Assembly (NCBI RefSeq): GCF_024679245.1
Contig: NC_090196.1
Coordinates: 8,830,361 to 8,894,360 of the forward strand
DNA: 64,000 nucleotides
Source: Pseudorasbora parva
Taxonomy: Eukaryota; Chordata; Actinopteri; Cypriniformes; Gobionidae
Direction of reading: 5' to 3'
Both the position numbers and the translations under genes were made by a program. Position 1 is the stretch's first letter, and each line of letters begins with the position of its first letter. Below are positions 11,591 through 23,690 of the stretch, one piece after another. The notes under the pieces were generated by a model. That model saw only the letters and a list, made by a program, of their open reading frames with translations. It searched no databases and was not told the origin of the DNA.

Positions 11591-12620
11591 GTTTACTGAA
11601 GTAAAGTTCAAGTATATTTTTAAGTATACTTTTTGTAGTAAGAATACTAATATCAATGTACTAGAAGTAGGCCTATATACTTGTGTGTACTGTTTCAATA
11701 CTTGAGACCAAAACTTGGCCCACTTTTTGGTGTATAAAAGTGTTTAAATACTTTGTGTAATAGTAAACTAAGTTTTTGTTTGTACTGCAACTACAAGTGA
11801 ATTTATAAGTATACTGATAGTTTACTAGTCAAATAGCCTATTTGTTGCACGTTTTTTAGTTTATGAAAGTACACTTTGATATAGACTCTCAGTAAACTCA
11901 GTTCACTTTCTTAAAGTGAACATCAAACTTGTATCTATTATTTTTGCACTTTAAAGCTGCACTATTATATTTTTTTATCCGCTAGAGGTCGCCTATTCAA
12001 CACAAAAGTGTAGTTTGATGACGCCAAGTTTGAGCACTGCATCTTGGGATGTGGTTTTCACCTCAAAGCCGGTGGAAAAGAATCGGGATAGGACTCGGAC
12101 AGAAATCATGTTCATGAATGTGATTATTAACGTTACTGTAGTATGAAGGAGAGCAGGACCAAGTGTTGAGGAGCTGAGCAAGGCCGCTGAAGTGATTGTT
12201 AAACAACACACGGCTCGCGAGCAGCGGGACTTTTATTATCAAGGGACACAGTCGCTGGTGCCATGTCCGCTTTCCCGGTCACAGAGGCTGCGACACTTGT
12301 TTCACAATGCTAAGAGTAAAATGCTTATAAAACCCGGAAACCGAGGGTAACGCCTATATGACGCAATTGAAAGGCGACGCCCTCACACGTCCCAGCTCCT
12401 TGATTAAAATAGCAACTTTCTCACAATTTACAAATATTTTGAAACATTTGGGATATTGTAAGACCTCAACTGAACAAAATATATAGCACTGGCCTAGTGG
12501 TTTTTGGGTATTTTACTGCAAAAATACTACATAGTGCACCTTTAAGTATACTGTGTTCCTATGCTAGCCCAATTTTTATACTTGGAATATATCATTAACT
12601 GTACTGTAAATGTGGGTACA
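11591..12620. repeat. AAGTATACTT-rich host repeat, split by another element
   Basis: Sequence rich in AAGTATACT, TACTTG and AGTTTACT words runs from 11591 to ~11950 and resumes after 12545. A similar tract lies at 20567-20670. The internal 11955-12541 segment is a separate TTAA-flanked insertion. Confidence 0.45.
11955..12541. mobile_element. TTAA-flanked short element, family G
   Basis: Starts AGCTGCACTAT and ends ATAGTGCACCT, with TTAA at 11951-11954 and 12542-12545. The interior is GC-richer than its surroundings and has no sustained coding frame. The ends and target duplication suggest piggyBac-type mobilisation. Confidence 0.65.
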
Positions 12621-12819
12621 TTTAATATAAAAAGCATAATTTTAAACAAAAAACATAAATTTAAACAAAAAGCTGAGAATTTTTTTTTGGTTTTTTGTCA
12701 AAGACATCCGGATCGGATTTAGAACGATCATCAAACACAGATGGAGTAGATTGAGTCCATTATCTCAAAAGCTTAACAGTCGTTTCCTCTTCATGAATTC
12801 AACACTGCATTCGGTAACT

Positions 12820-13070
12820 GTGGCGAGCAATGAGGCTGAGGGACCGTGCAAGCCCTCGTGTCTCATGGAGGACTGACGGGAGCATAAAGAAGGAGTGATG
12901 AAAGTAAAGGACAAGAGAGGACCAGGCCTGGATTTTATTTTGGACATTATGTTGTGTTTTGTTTACGTTTGAGTATGGGTTCTGTGAGGGGCTGCCTGCG
13001 TTTTATTTTAATTTTGTGTTTATTTTGAAATGGAACTATTTTACAGTAACGTTAGGCAGTTTTGGACTTA
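12820..13070 (+). mobile_element. LTR fragment (Ty3-like family)
   Basis: Shares ordered words with the LTR relics at 14760-14965 and 58600-58880: a GGAC..GAGA(G)..CCAG block, GTTTACGTTT, GTGAGGGGCTGCC, then T-rich TTTTATTTT runs. It is diverged and has no clear TG...CA ends, so it is called a fragment. Confidence 0.45.
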
Positions 13071-13185
13071 TATGCTGTTTGCTGATTTCGTTATTTTAGA
13101 CTGTGACCAGTCTAATCAGTCAAGACTTTACCTTCTCAGATGACTTCACTCGGCTGTTAACATTTTTGCCTGACGTGAAGTTCGT

Positions 13186-13626
13186 GTGGCTGGCATAATG
13201 TACTACTCGGCCACTCAGCTGATGGAATATAACAACTACAATGCTCCATCATATTTATCAGTCATTCAAGAACTTGGACTCCTACGACGGCCTCGTTACA
13301 TCCACAGAAGCGCTCAGCGAAAGTTCATTTTTTCCCGGTCTGGTGAAACCATCCCTTCTATCTGGACAGCTGTGCAACCTGTCTCATCTCTTTCCCGTCA
13401 TCAGAGGACTGATTCGCTGAGGATTATTCACTTATATCGTGGCATCTCAGCACGTTCTTTTCGCTCCACAAACACCCCCCTAGGATTAAGACCCGAACCA
13501 CTGGAGACAGAGCCTTCTGTGCCGCTGCTCCATGCCTGTGGAGAGCCCTCCCTGAACATCTCAGGGGATCACTGTGCTTTTAAAAAGGGACTACAAAGAT
13601 GTCTTTTCAAGTATTTCAATGTTTAA
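13186..13626 (+). other. Unassigned 146-codon open frame
   Basis: The frame starts at ATG 13195 or, in the longest form, at 13186, and ends just before a (TTG)n tract. It is Arg/Ser-rich (for example RRPRYIHRSAQRKFIFSRSG). It has no signal peptide, no recognised domain and no splice context. Its location among retroelement fragments suggests it belongs to a retroelement 5' region, but I do not recognise the family. Confidence 0.2.
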
Positions 13627-13652
13627 ATTGCTTTGCCTTTGTGTTTACATTT

Positions 13653-13680
<28 letters not shown>
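13653..13680. repeat. (TTG)n microsatellite
   Basis: About nine TTG units in a row. Confidence 0.9.
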
Positions 13681-13682
<2 letters not shown>

Positions 13683-13684
<2 letters not shown>

Positions 13685-14759
13685 TTTAACTTATTCTTAA
13701 TTACCCTATATTTTATTTTTCCTCCCTTTGTAGCACTTTTCATAGGTTCACTTAAAGCTGCGAGCTGTCGCTATTGGAATTATATACCATAATGTGTATA
13801 TAATTCCTTCTCAAGCAAATTTACCTGCTTGAGCTTCTGCTCAAGCAGGTAAAACTTGGGAGCCAGGAGTCATCCTCATGTCCAGACCGTAGAACTTGAT
13901 AAAGGTGTTCAGAGGGGACCATCCTGCCACAACACAAATATCCTTCAAAAAGAGCAGAGCCTTTAAAAATAGCCTGAGAAGAAGCCATTCATCTGGTGAA
14001 ATGAGCATGCACGCCTAGTGGCGAAGCCAAGCAATGCACCTTAGAAGATGGAGAAATAGCCTCAATCCCCCAATGAAAATTGTATCTGTAATCTCAGAAG
14101 AGAGACCAGAATACATTAACGCATCCCGCTCAGGGGCCACAACCACAACTTCCATAAGTCTGGACGGGGCATACTCTGGTCAAATCATACTCTGGGCCTG
14201 AGTCAGCAGGTCTAGTCTTAGAGGAACCTCCAAAGGAGGGCCATAAAAACAGACTGACCAGGTCGGAGAAACACATCTGAGTGGGCCAGAACAGGGCAAC
14301 CAACAACAGATGTCTCACTTCGTCCATTCATACTCTGAGCAGCACTACTGAGAGTAAACAAATTGGTGGGAGGGCAAAAAGTCTGGTCCTTAGCCAGAGC
14401 ATTTGTTCCCAGAGGCGACGGAGGCGACAATGAGAACTAGTGCAAAGTCATGCTCGAAGCTAAAAAATCCACTTCACTTGGTCGAGGGTGCACCCAACTT
14501 TCTGGGTTCCACGCCCTGCCTTAAAAGTAGGTCCGCAGCTTATTACAGCTTAGACAACATTTTTATGTAAAACTTACATGTTTATCACTTTTAGAAGTGT
14601 TTAATGTAACTTCAAAGGGTTTCCTGTAAAATAACAGCAACATTTTGAACTTAGTATGTGTGTATGGAAGGCTTTTCAATTTGGGTAGGCCAAATCCAGG
14701 TGGAAATCCCAAAAAATGGTCTTGGAGTGTAAGTAGTTAATTATATTGTGGCAAGCAGT
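13683..14759. other. Intergenic, repeat-like but unclassified
   Basis: 13800-14460 has moderately GC-rich sequence with short open frames on the minus strand. It resembles decayed retroelement DNA but has no motif I can name. A small palindrome, ACCTGCTTGAGC/GCTCAAGCAGGT, sits at 13823-13851. Confidence 0.3.
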
Positions 14760-15180
14760 CGAGGCGGACAACGGGGTAAGGCCGGTGTTGCGAGAGATAA
14801 TGAGCACCAGCTGCGAGCCGCACCAGTCTCAAGTCTCAAGGAGTTTTATTATGTGTGCAGCAGCCATCTGTGAGGAGAATACTGTTTTTACTTTCATTTT
14901 GTGTTAAGTTATTTATCAAAGTTCGGTTCCTGTCTCCTTCCCATAACAACAAACTGCATTACATTGGAGTCGAAACCCAGAGGAAGGAGGGACATGCTGT
15001 CGGAGAGCCCTCGCTGCTGAGGAGGATCGCGGAGCTGAGGAGGTCGGGAAGCGCAGAAAAGGGGAGAGTGCGAGTGGCTGCCCGAGGCGATGGTGCTGGA
15101 GCGAGTGAAGACCAGGTGGGATGGAGATCTTGCTGCCGTGCTCCTGGTTTGAAGTGGGGTGGCGGCCGTCCAAGGATATA
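14760..15180 (+). mobile_element. Ty3-like LTR end with primer-binding-site remnant
   Basis: The LTR part carries TTTTATTATGTGTG, TGTGAGGAG and GGTTCCTGTCTCCTTCCC, matching the fragments at 12820-13070 and 58600-58880. It ends near CTGCATTACA (about 14964). The next bases TTGGAGTCGAAACCC resemble a tRNA-primer site with TGG(N)nCGAAACCC, followed by the GC-rich start of an internal region. The rest of the element is missing. Confidence 0.5.
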
Positions 15181-15829
15181 AACAGTGAATTTTGAAATGT
15201 GATATGTTCTTGAAAACTCAAAGATGTGGATTCGGACAGCTATTATATCACCACACGACCTTGGTGTTTGTCAAAAGCAGTAGGTAATTCAGCCGGGGAT
15301 TTTTACACGGATGGTGGGAGATGGACGTCAATAAAATCACTGACTAGCCCCTCTAAATGATGGCAATACCTTCCGACCTCACAAGAAACAATTGCCGTCT
15401 GAATAGGGCTTCAGCCAACTCCTTCACCACTAAATCAAACTTTTCCTGAACCCTGTGGGTAGGAGGGCCACAACATCATGGCCACCAACAAACCTCAGCA
15501 AAGATTGTTCTTGCTCTGGCATTAACTTTTGGATATTCGTGCCACAACAGAATGAATGGTTTCGTTCGCATCTTTCTCCGCCGCCATTAGTGAACTACAA
15601 CTCAAACTAGCACACAACATAAACGTCATTGTTCTCAGCAAATCCCTCTTTGGAATGTTTGGCCAGAGGCTAAAGACTACAACCAGCAGAGGGAGCCATT
15701 TCCACATGTTTTCAACTCGCACATGGGGAATGGGAGATCACACTAACATCACAGCTGCAGGGATTAAACGGAGCTATGTTGAGCAATGTAAGTGTTTTAA
15801 CTTCTCAAATTAATTTCTATGAAAGTTAA
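15181..15829. other. Intergenic, no gene recognised
   Basis: No recognisable exon or bounded element. It forms the left flank of the family B insertion, with the TTAA target at 15826-15829. Confidence 0.35.
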
Positions 15830-17007
15830 AGGGGGGGTGAAATGCTGTTTCATGCATACAGAGCTTTTTACACCTTTAAAGACTTGGATTCCCATCCTAA
15901 ACATAGACAAAGTTTCAAAAACTAATGTTGGACGTTTGATGGAGTATTTCTGTGTTAAAAATACTCCTTCCGGTTTCTCACAAGTTTCAGCGAGTTTTTT
16001 TCGAGTATGGGTCTACTTGACGTTAAATAGAGCGGAAGGTCCTTGTATGGGCTGTACGGGCTCTTCTCCCGGAAGGGTGCGCGCGCGCGTGACTAGAGGG
16101 AGAGAGAGGAAATGCACGCTGTAAACAGTCTCTCAGGTGCAGATCCAGTCGTCCGTGAACACTTATGTCGCGCCGCGCTCCACTTTATTCCTATGGGTGA
16201 CGTCGAGCGACTTCAACGCTTCAGCACAGCATTCCGGGAAGGCAGCGCTGCATTTGAACCGATTTGAACGCAGAAATGACGGGAAGCTTCAAGGCATCGC
16301 TTCAGTCGCGTCGCAAAGTGGATTTCCACGGTCACTGCTGTCACAGGACTTCACCAAATCATACCAAAGAAGTGTGTTTTTGACAGAGCGGTCCTGCTTT
16401 GGAAGATGCCGGTGAGTAAATCAACTTCAAATGTCTCTGCTATTGGCTACCGTCGCATGAGTAAACATCAGTAAACGATACGATCGCGTGCTTCGTCATT
16501 CAAATGCGCTAACGGTTACTCCATTGTTGTTCTGTATAACGTTACACTATTCTGACTCTGACGTGCAAAACCGTTTTGCTTGCTACCTCTAAGGTCTAGT
16601 CACATACAATAGTCCATAAACCGAATCATGTCCTCATAAACTGCACACAAAGGCCCCTAAATACAGTACATACCACAGAGACGGACATCCTGATGTTGCC
16701 GTTTCTCCTGTTCAATTTATTTCAGCCTCAGATTTGATTGTGGATCATTATCTGTATTAGCTGAGATAGATGGGTTTCTCCACGCTTGAGGACGTCACCG
16801 CTTTGCGAGCTTGTCATTCTTTAGCTCCGCCCACACGATACGCCTCCAGGCGCTCGGTTTTTTCCGGAAAGACTCGGTACAGCCCATATTTCTTTTATAA
16901 ATATGATAAAACTAAAGACTTTTCGGAGATATGAAGGATGCAATACTACTCTATAGGTACTCAAGATTGACATGAGATTGACTGAAACTGAGTGTTTCAC
17001 CCCCCCT
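15830..17007 (+). mobile_element. TTAA-flanked element, family B, copy 1 (1178 bp)
   Basis: Begins AGGGGGGGTGAAA and ends TTTCACCCCCCCT, flanked by TTAA at 15826-15829 and 17008-17011. The interior contains a CpG-rich block (16070-16330) with TGACGTCGAGCG but no transposase. A second copy lies inverted at 18214-19412. Matching TTAA duplications and a perfect 13-bp inverted repeat suggest piggyBac-type mobilisation. Confidence 0.85.
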
Positions 17008-17011
17008 TTAA

Positions 17012-17549
17012 GCTTCCAAAGGCATAAACTGAAAACGCGCCAGACTGAACACGTGTTGTGAATGTATGCCGCGAATGTGGTCGCGATTTCCTCAGCTCTC
17101 ATCATGAGAGCTCATTAGCTCATTTATGATGTTAAATGTAATCTGACTCCTAATCTGAGTTAGTGCTATGAGACTCACGCTGCGACTCGATCGTTATACT
17201 GAACAGAAACGTTAAGTATTTAATTGTAGTGTCTGTTCTCTAACTCAGTCACTGTAATCTAGTAGTGGCTTTGGGAATGGCCTTCCGAAGCGAAGCATTC
17301 TGGGAATTGTAGTCTTTCATCCCCATGAGACAAAAAGACATTTTCTGTCTTTTCTCAGTCTAGAAGGCACCAAATTCAAAAATAATTCCACATTTCTACT
17401 ACATTAATGACCCAGTTTAAATACAGATTCATCTTTCCAGCGCTGAAGTACCCCTTTAAGGAAAATATAAATTGAGCGGAAGTACCTAGGAGGGCAGAGC
17501 CAGGCTACGTGTGTCCGGGAACCAGACCAAAACATTTTTTTTCCTCTCT
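17012..17549. other. Spacer between the family B copies, no gene recognised
   Basis: No exon is seen. It includes the phrase CATTCTGGGAATTGTAGTCT at 17299-17318, a recurring teleost repeat word. Confidence 0.35.
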
Positions 17550-17754
17550 CCCTTCTCTCTTCTTATCTGTCATAACCCCAGGTGCCACAGCCGTCGTGAT
17601 CGGTAACCCCGTAGGGAAGGGGGGAGTAGAGCGCAGTCTCGGGAGTAAAAGGGGCCATGGGGATATGTAGCAAGCATTCAAGGCCGAGCTCATGGAGGAG
17701 CGCCGATGCATAAAAGGGGGAGCAACAACAGTAAAGGATGAGAAATGACCAGAT
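17550..17754 (+). mobile_element. LTR fragment, 5' half
   Basis: Words such as GCATAAAAGGGGGAGCAACA and AGTAAAGGATGAGAAATGACCA parallel the region 58689-58740 (GCATATAAGGATGAGCGACA and so on). It is therefore a promoter-side piece of the same LTR family. It abuts the truncated left end of family A copy 2. Confidence 0.4.
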
Positions 17755-19539
17755 TTTCGAAGCTTTGATTATGTTTACAGTGTGCAATATAACATGAGTT
17801 CATGTTTTGCGTGTAAAAAAAACAGTATTTTTCACACAATTGACTTATCTGTACAGCGCTGTTTTCTCCGTCCTAAGACAGCCTGATGATTTCCTTGTTC
17901 TATGAAGTCCCTCCTTCAGAAACACGTAACGAGTTCTGATTGGGCCAGCGCTTCCCGTGTTGTGATTGGACAGCAGCTTAGCGCACTTTGCCCGGAAAGG
18001 TCCAGCCTCTTACCATAACGGGGAGATGCAAGTGCTGAATGCGCGCTCTTCTCCACGTGGGAGAGCAACAAAACCACGCCCCCTATTTTGCGTGTTCTTG
18101 TGGGCGGAGGGTTAGTCAACAAACGGTTCTAGTGACGTCATTCCTGAAGGTAGTGCAGGGGTGTAGTCCAGACCGGCCGTTCGCTGTAGGCTTTGAAAGG
18201 GAACTTCTGTTAAAGGGGGGGTGAAACACTCAGTTTCAGTCAATCTCATGTCAATCTTGAGTACCTATAGAGTAGTATTGCATCCTTCATATCTCCAAAA
18301 AGTCTTTAGTTGTATTATATTTATAAAAGAAATATGGGCTGTACCGAGTCTTTCCGGAAAAAAAACCAGCGCCTGGAGGCGTATCGTGTGGGCGGAGCTA
18401 AAGAATGACGAGCACGCAAAGTGATGACGTCCTCAAGCGTGGAGAAACCCATGGCTATCGATCTCCGCTAATAGATATATGATCCAGAATTATTCGGAGG
18501 CTGAAATAAATTGAACAAGAGAAACAGCAACAGCGGGACGTCTGTCTCTGTGGTATGTACTGTATTTAGTGGCCTGTCAACATTTGTGTGTCTTTACTCG
18601 CAGTTTATGAGGACATGATTCGGCTTATGGACCATTGTATGCGACTAAACCTTAGCAGTAGCAAGCAAAACTGTTTTGCACGTCAGACTAGTGTAACGTT
18701 ATACATAGAACAACAATGGAGTAACCGTTCGCTCGTGTCGTTTACTGATGTTTTCCTCATGCGACGGTAGCCAACAGCACAGACATTTGAAGCAGTTTTA
18801 CTCACCGGCTGCTTCCAAAGCAGGACCGAACCTTTATCGCTGGGACTGCTCCGTCAAAAACACACTTCTTTGGTATGATTTGGTGAAGTCCTGACAGCAG
18901 TGACCGTGGAAATCCACTTTGCGACGCGACTGAAGCGATGTTGTGAAGCTTCTCGTCATTTCTGTGTTCAAATCGGTTCAAATGTAGCACTGCCTTCCCG
19001 GAATGCTCTGCTGAAGCGTTGAAGTCGCTCGACGTCACCCATAGGAATAAAGTGGAGCGCAGCGCGGACTATAACGACATAAGTGTTCACGGACGACTGG
19101 ATCTTCACCTGAGCGAGTGTTTATGGGCGTGCATTTCCTCTCTCGCTCTAGTCACGCGCGCGCACCCTACCGGGAGAAGAGCCCGTACGGCCCATACAAG
19201 GACCTTCCGCTCTGTTGACGTCAAGCCGACCCATACTCAAAAAAAAACTCTCGGAAACTTGTGAGAAACCGGAAGGAGTATTTTTGACACAGAAATACTC
19301 CATCAAACGTCCAACATTAGTTTTTGAAACTTTGTCTATGTTTAGGATGGGAATCCAAGTCTTTAACAGTGTAAAAAGCTCTGTATGCATGAAACAGCAT
19401 TTCACCCCCCCTTTAAAGAAAATATCTCGCTTGGCATTGTACTTTGAGCTTTATAATTTTACAGATATTATTTATGCTCTAACAGCAACATTACACAATA
19501 ACTAAAGTTTGAAAGATGGAATCGCTAAGAACGGGACCT
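17755..19539. mobile_element. TTAA element family A copy 2, interrupted by family B
   Basis: 17755-18209 and 19417-19539 align in order with family A copy 1 (1096-1672). The first ~19 bp including the left terminal repeat are missing at the junction with the LTR fragment. The right end CGGGACCT and its TTAA (19540-19543) are intact. Removing the family B insertion restores a continuous family A sequence, with one mismatch near the junction. Confidence 0.8.
18214..19412 (-). mobile_element. TTAA-flanked element, family B, copy 2 (1199 bp)
   Basis: Ends AGGGGGGGTGAAA and TTTCACCCCCCCT with TTAA at 18210-18213 and 19413-19416. It is the reverse complement of copy 1. The element sits inside family A copy 2; copy 1 of family A at ~1543-1562 shows the corresponding unoccupied TTAA. 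Confidence 0.88.
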
Positions 19540-19563
19540 TTAAGTCTCTTTAAGTACCTTTAA

Positions 19564-20566
19564 AGCAGCACTTGGCAACTTTTGCTCTCGGGGTCCCCCT
19601 ACAGTTGGGAAAAAATAATGTCCTCAACTACTGTCGTAAGCTGTGTCATCCTACAACAGGGGATGCCATCGCGCGTGCATTTGTTGATATGACAACCCTG
19701 ATAGCCCTGAACTAGTGATGCGTGGGTCGTCTCATAACCCGCGGACCCCGTATGTCTATTTAATGGTCGCGGGTGCGGGGCGGGTTGTAAAAATATATAC
19801 AGTGGTGCGGGGCGGGCCAAATAACTTCATAAAAGCGGCCCGCGGGTTGGTGCAGCACTAACAGTTACCCTGAACCCTGCAGGAGGAGTTCACATGCAGG
19901 TGTTCTTCTGGCGGCGCGTAAGAAATTTCTTCATCCAAGGTACAGTCAGTGGCATATGTTTCAGCATGTCATATGAATATAATTTCATGGGTTTTATTTT
20001 TTTCAAACGCCAAATAATCACGATGCTCACGTTTACAAGCCAGCGTGATTACAGTAGTCTATTGGTTACCGTTTTACAGAATCTATATGATACTTCAATT
20101 AAATATTTGAGTCGTAGGTAATCACCATAACAAGCAGGACAGCATCGTTCGGGCACGCCTCCTTCAGCTCACGCCGACGAGCAAACGCTGGTCACATGTT
20201 GATCCTCGTCCTGCCTTTAATCCCATCACTTTTTCGTTTCCTCTTATTGCTTTCCTCCAACAAAACCTTTTCTTTCTTATTTGTCTGTGCTGCTTCGGAT
20301 GACTATATTATCCGACGAACAAAGTTGGGCTCGCACGTCCGAATTTAAGGAAGTGTGGGTGTTGGTGGAAGTGACGGAAATGCCGTAAAGCAGTCAAATT
20401 TTTCTCGGGTTACTACCCGAAACCCGAAGCTTAAAAGTACGATTAAAAACGATACAGACCCCATCAGGCTATGGCAGACGTGTCATTCAACCTATTGTAA
20501 GTCGATGTATCAACACAAGAGTCTTGAAAATATATTATGAAGGTAGAAAAGTTACCTAGTGCTGCT
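19564..20566. mobile_element. TTAA-flanked element, family C (1003 bp)
   Basis: Starts AGCAGCACTTGGCAACTTTT and ends AAAAGTTACCTAGTGCTGCT, an ~20-bp inverted repeat, with TTAA at 19560-19563 and 20567-20570. The interior (about 19700-20430) carries GCGGGTGCGGGGCGGG-type words also seen in the hAT at 58434-59373, so a second element may be nested. No coding frame was found. Confidence 0.7.
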
Positions 20567-20570
20567 TTAA

Positions 20571-22306
20571 GTAAAAGTACATAAAGTATATTTGTCATAA
20601 GTACCTAAAAGGTAGACTGAAAGTATACTTTCTTATTTTTTTAATTTAGTTAAGTATACTAACAGCAGACTTAAGAAAACAATTTCTCTTCTTTTTCGTA
20701 AAGGAAAATGCGTTGTTTAAACTGGTTGTCTACACTTCTTTATATAGCAAAGCTGTTCAGGATTAAAGACATTTTCGTTAAAAATGTATTGATCTGTTTT
20801 ATTTAATTAGCTTATTTATTTATTTACTTACTTACTTATTTGAAATGTGTTCTTTTTTTCCCTTAACCCTTTAGCAAAAAAACTATTTGAAATCTTCTAA
20901 ATTTGGATATAATTTGATCTCCAACCTGGATCAAACAATAGGCCTAATCGTCGTAGATACAACGGGTTAAACTGAAATACTAAAGAAAAAATACTGGTAA
21001 TTTATCCAGAAAGATCTTGGTTTATAGTTTATCCCTTCGGGCATGACAAAATACATTAGCATTCCTAAGGGTAATTGTTTTTTTGTTTTTTTTTTCATGC
21101 AACTGGATATGCAGCTTGTCCTGACCTGTCTTACTTGGGCACATAACAGCTAGTGCAGCCTTTTAGCAGAACACGGGGTAATTTTGTTACTGAAATAATA
21201 TTTAGGCCTACTTTATGTCTGAACTTGAAACTCTAAAACCGAAGACTATTTATGAATAAACCTCATACAAAATTATGGATGAAATAGGCTTTCTTTACCA
21301 CAAGATGGTGCAGTTTCATTACAAAATATATTAAAAAGGGCCTACTCTATTTACCACTTAATCAACAGTCTGTTTTTATAGGTTAACCAGCTAACCTATC
21401 GACCTATTAGACAACATTTTTGGTAATAGCCTAGTAATTTAGTCTAAAACTGATGGTTAATATTTTACTTCTAGGCCAGTTGTGTAGGCTATAAAATAAT
21501 TAGGCTTATAAAACATATTTTGTATTCATGTCTACTATTTTTACAGTAGCCTACTGCTACAACTGTCCACCGACAATAATAATTATCATCTGCATAATTT
21601 TCTTGGGCCATTTCTGCTGTTGAAACCTACATGCCAATTCAGCATGACACAGCACATTCACACTGCACTCCTCTGACAGTGATGCTGATCGTTCTTCAAG
21701 TGTATTTATAATAGAAAAATATTAATAGCATTTTCTAGCAAAGATGTTATGCTTATGTATTTTTAATGCCTATATATTTTCATTGTATATGGTTCGCTTT
21801 GTGTGTTTATATCTTGCCATTTCTGAATCATAATGACACAGTGTTTATTCGTTGGCAGGAGGAGAACTATTCCCCCACCGTCCCACCCCCACTGAGCCTG
21901 GTTTCTCCCAATGTTTTTTCTCCATAATGTTCCTTGCCACTGTTTCCTTTGGCCTGCTTAGTTGGGGACACTTAATATTCAACGATATTATTGATCTGAC
22001 TGTACTGACACAATTGGATGAGAACCTAAATGAGCTGTATAATGACATCACTGTTTTCTCTTCAGCTGTTTTATAGATGAAATTAACTAATTTAATAATG
22101 GATTATCTTTACAATGGAACTGAATCAAAACTAAACTGATTTTTTGCTGAACAACAGATGTAATGGATCATTTGCTTGTCCGTCTGTACTGCATAAAGTG
22201 CTATACAAATAAAAGTGAATGGACGTACCAAGTATCCGTTTATCATACGTTAAACACAATAAATGGTAAATGTAATTTAATACATACCATTACAATTTAA
22301 TTAGGC

Positions 22307-22309
<3 letters not shown>
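20571..22309. other. Intergenic, AT-rich
   Basis: It begins with an AAGTATACTT-rich tract (to ~20670). Most of the rest is unremarkable AT-rich sequence. 21840-22215 is a dispersed teleost repeat listed separately. Confidence 0.4.
21840..22215 (+). repeat. Dispersed teleost repeat (GAGCCTGGTTTCTCCCAA family)
   Basis: The words ACTGAGCCTGGTTTCTCCCA, TTTTTTCTCCATAATGTTCC and CTTAGTTGGGGACACT recur at 44285-44525 and 44808-45000 in the same order. The tail ends with a GTGCTATACAAATAAA-like segment. A pseudo-frame exists in this copy but is not conserved between copies. Confidence 0.6.

Positions 22310-22385
<76 letters not shown>
22310..22385. repeat. (AT)n microsatellite
   Basis: About 75 bp of AT dinucleotides followed by a short ATT run. 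Confidence 0.95.
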
Positions 22386-22388
<3 letters not shown>

Positions 22389-22510
22389 TTATTATTATTT
22401 AGCATTCATTAACGTTAGATATTTTACCTTGTCGGTCCATTTTATTTTAATAAGATGTATCTAACCGGCACATTATATGCAATTTTATATACACTTCAGT
22501 AGCTTGCAAT

Positions 22511-23245
22511 ATACACTGATAAGGCATAATATTATAACCACTTTCCTAATATTGTGTAACCATTTTGCTGCCAAAACAACCCTGACCCGACAAGACATGG
22601 ACTCCACTAGACCCTTGAAGGTGTGCTGTTGTATTTGGCACCAAGATGTTAGCAGCAGATACTTTGTGTCCTGTCAGTTTCGAGGTGGGGCCTCCATAGG
22701 ATTACCTGGGGAACATATGGCACCAGGATGCACTATAGGAAGAAGGCAAGCCGGCATAGGCAGTGTGATGCTTTGGGCAATGTTCTGCTGGGAAACCTTG
22801 AGTTCTGTCATCCATGTGGATGTTACTTTGATACATACCCCCTATCTAAGCATTGTTGCAGACCATGTACACCCTTTCATGGAAACGGTATTCCCTGGTG
22901 GCTGTGGCCTCTTTCCACAGGATAATGCGCCCTGCCACAAAGTAAAAATGGTTCAGGAATGGTTTGAGGAGCACAACAACGAGTTTGAGGTGTTGACTTG
23001 GCCTCCAATTTCACCAAATCTCAATCCAATCAAGCATCTGTGGGACATGCTGAACAAACAAGTCTAGTCACCACAATTTTGACCCTTCAAAAACTCCCTC
23101 AAGTCCTTAGGCTTGCTTGCCCATTGTTCCAGCTTCTAACACATCAACTTTAGTTTAAGCACAACATGTTCAATTGCTGCTAAATATATCCCACCCCCTG
23201 CTGTGAGGAAGTATTACACAGTGTTATTACTTAACCTGTTATGAC
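22511..23245 (+). mobile_element. Tc1-like element, internally deleted
   Basis: The left end TACACTGATAAGGCATAATA matches the end of the element at 48951-50018 (TACACTGATCAGACGTAACA). The N-terminal half of the transposase is missing and the right end has decayed beyond ~23245. Confidence 0.7.
22580..23067 (+). pseudogene. Tc1-like transposase, C-terminal fragment
   Basis: The frame preserves a catalytic-domain tail: GSVMLWAMFCWE, then the second aspartate motif FPQDNAPCHK, then WPPISPNLNPIKHLWDMLNK. In active Tc1 transposases the residue after NPI is the catalytic glutamate. Here it is lysine, so the DDE triad is broken. The DNA-binding region and first aspartate are absent. Upstream residues are read through TIR and deletion-junction sequence. 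Confidence 0.8.
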
Positions 23246-23514
23246 TCGATGATATCGTTGTTTAATACAATGTGGAAAAAAATTAGGCTATACAGACAAC
23301 AATCAACAGCATATTAATGTAAACTACAAGTCATTTTTATTTTGTGAGAAAAAAACCCTATGCAATTACTTTTAAATATGTGTATTATCATGTTTACAAA
23401 AAATATATAATGATATTATATCAGTTGAACAGTACTAGCACTGAACATTACTTAGGTTATTTTCCATACTTCGATGTTTCGTGGGCAGACTTTTGCAAAG
23501 ATGCAGTTTGAGAA

Positions 23515-23690
23515 ACTCAGTCGCACGTGAACGGCTGAGCAACATCCGCTTGATGACGCTTCCCCACATGGACGTGACTTCCTCCACGACACGCGAAACC
23601 ACACCCATCTGCTTTCATATGTAAATGAGGTCAACGTTTGAGGGCGTTCCACGGTTTATAAGATGCGCGCACACCCTCTTCCTCGCAGCA
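23515..23690 (+). promoter_or_regulatory. ldha core promoter with TATA box and candidate HIF sites
   Basis: TATAAG at 23657-23662 lies ~30 bp before a plausible start near CCTCGCAGCAACTCC (~23685). Upstream are two ACGTG cores, 23525-23529 (within CACGTG) and 23572-23576 (GGACGTGAC), plus CACG on the opposite sense near 23585. ACGTG is the core of hypoxia-response elements, and LDHA is an established HIF-1 target in vertebrates. Use of these sites here is inferred. Confidence 0.6.

Noticed and set aside
16137..16415. Open frames in the CpG-rich middle of family B
   Set aside because: Frames differ between the two copies and match no transposase motif. GC content alone explains them.
21852..22076. 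74-codon frame ending a dispersed repeat
   Set aside because: The copies at 44285 and 44808 do not preserve the frame, so it is not coding.
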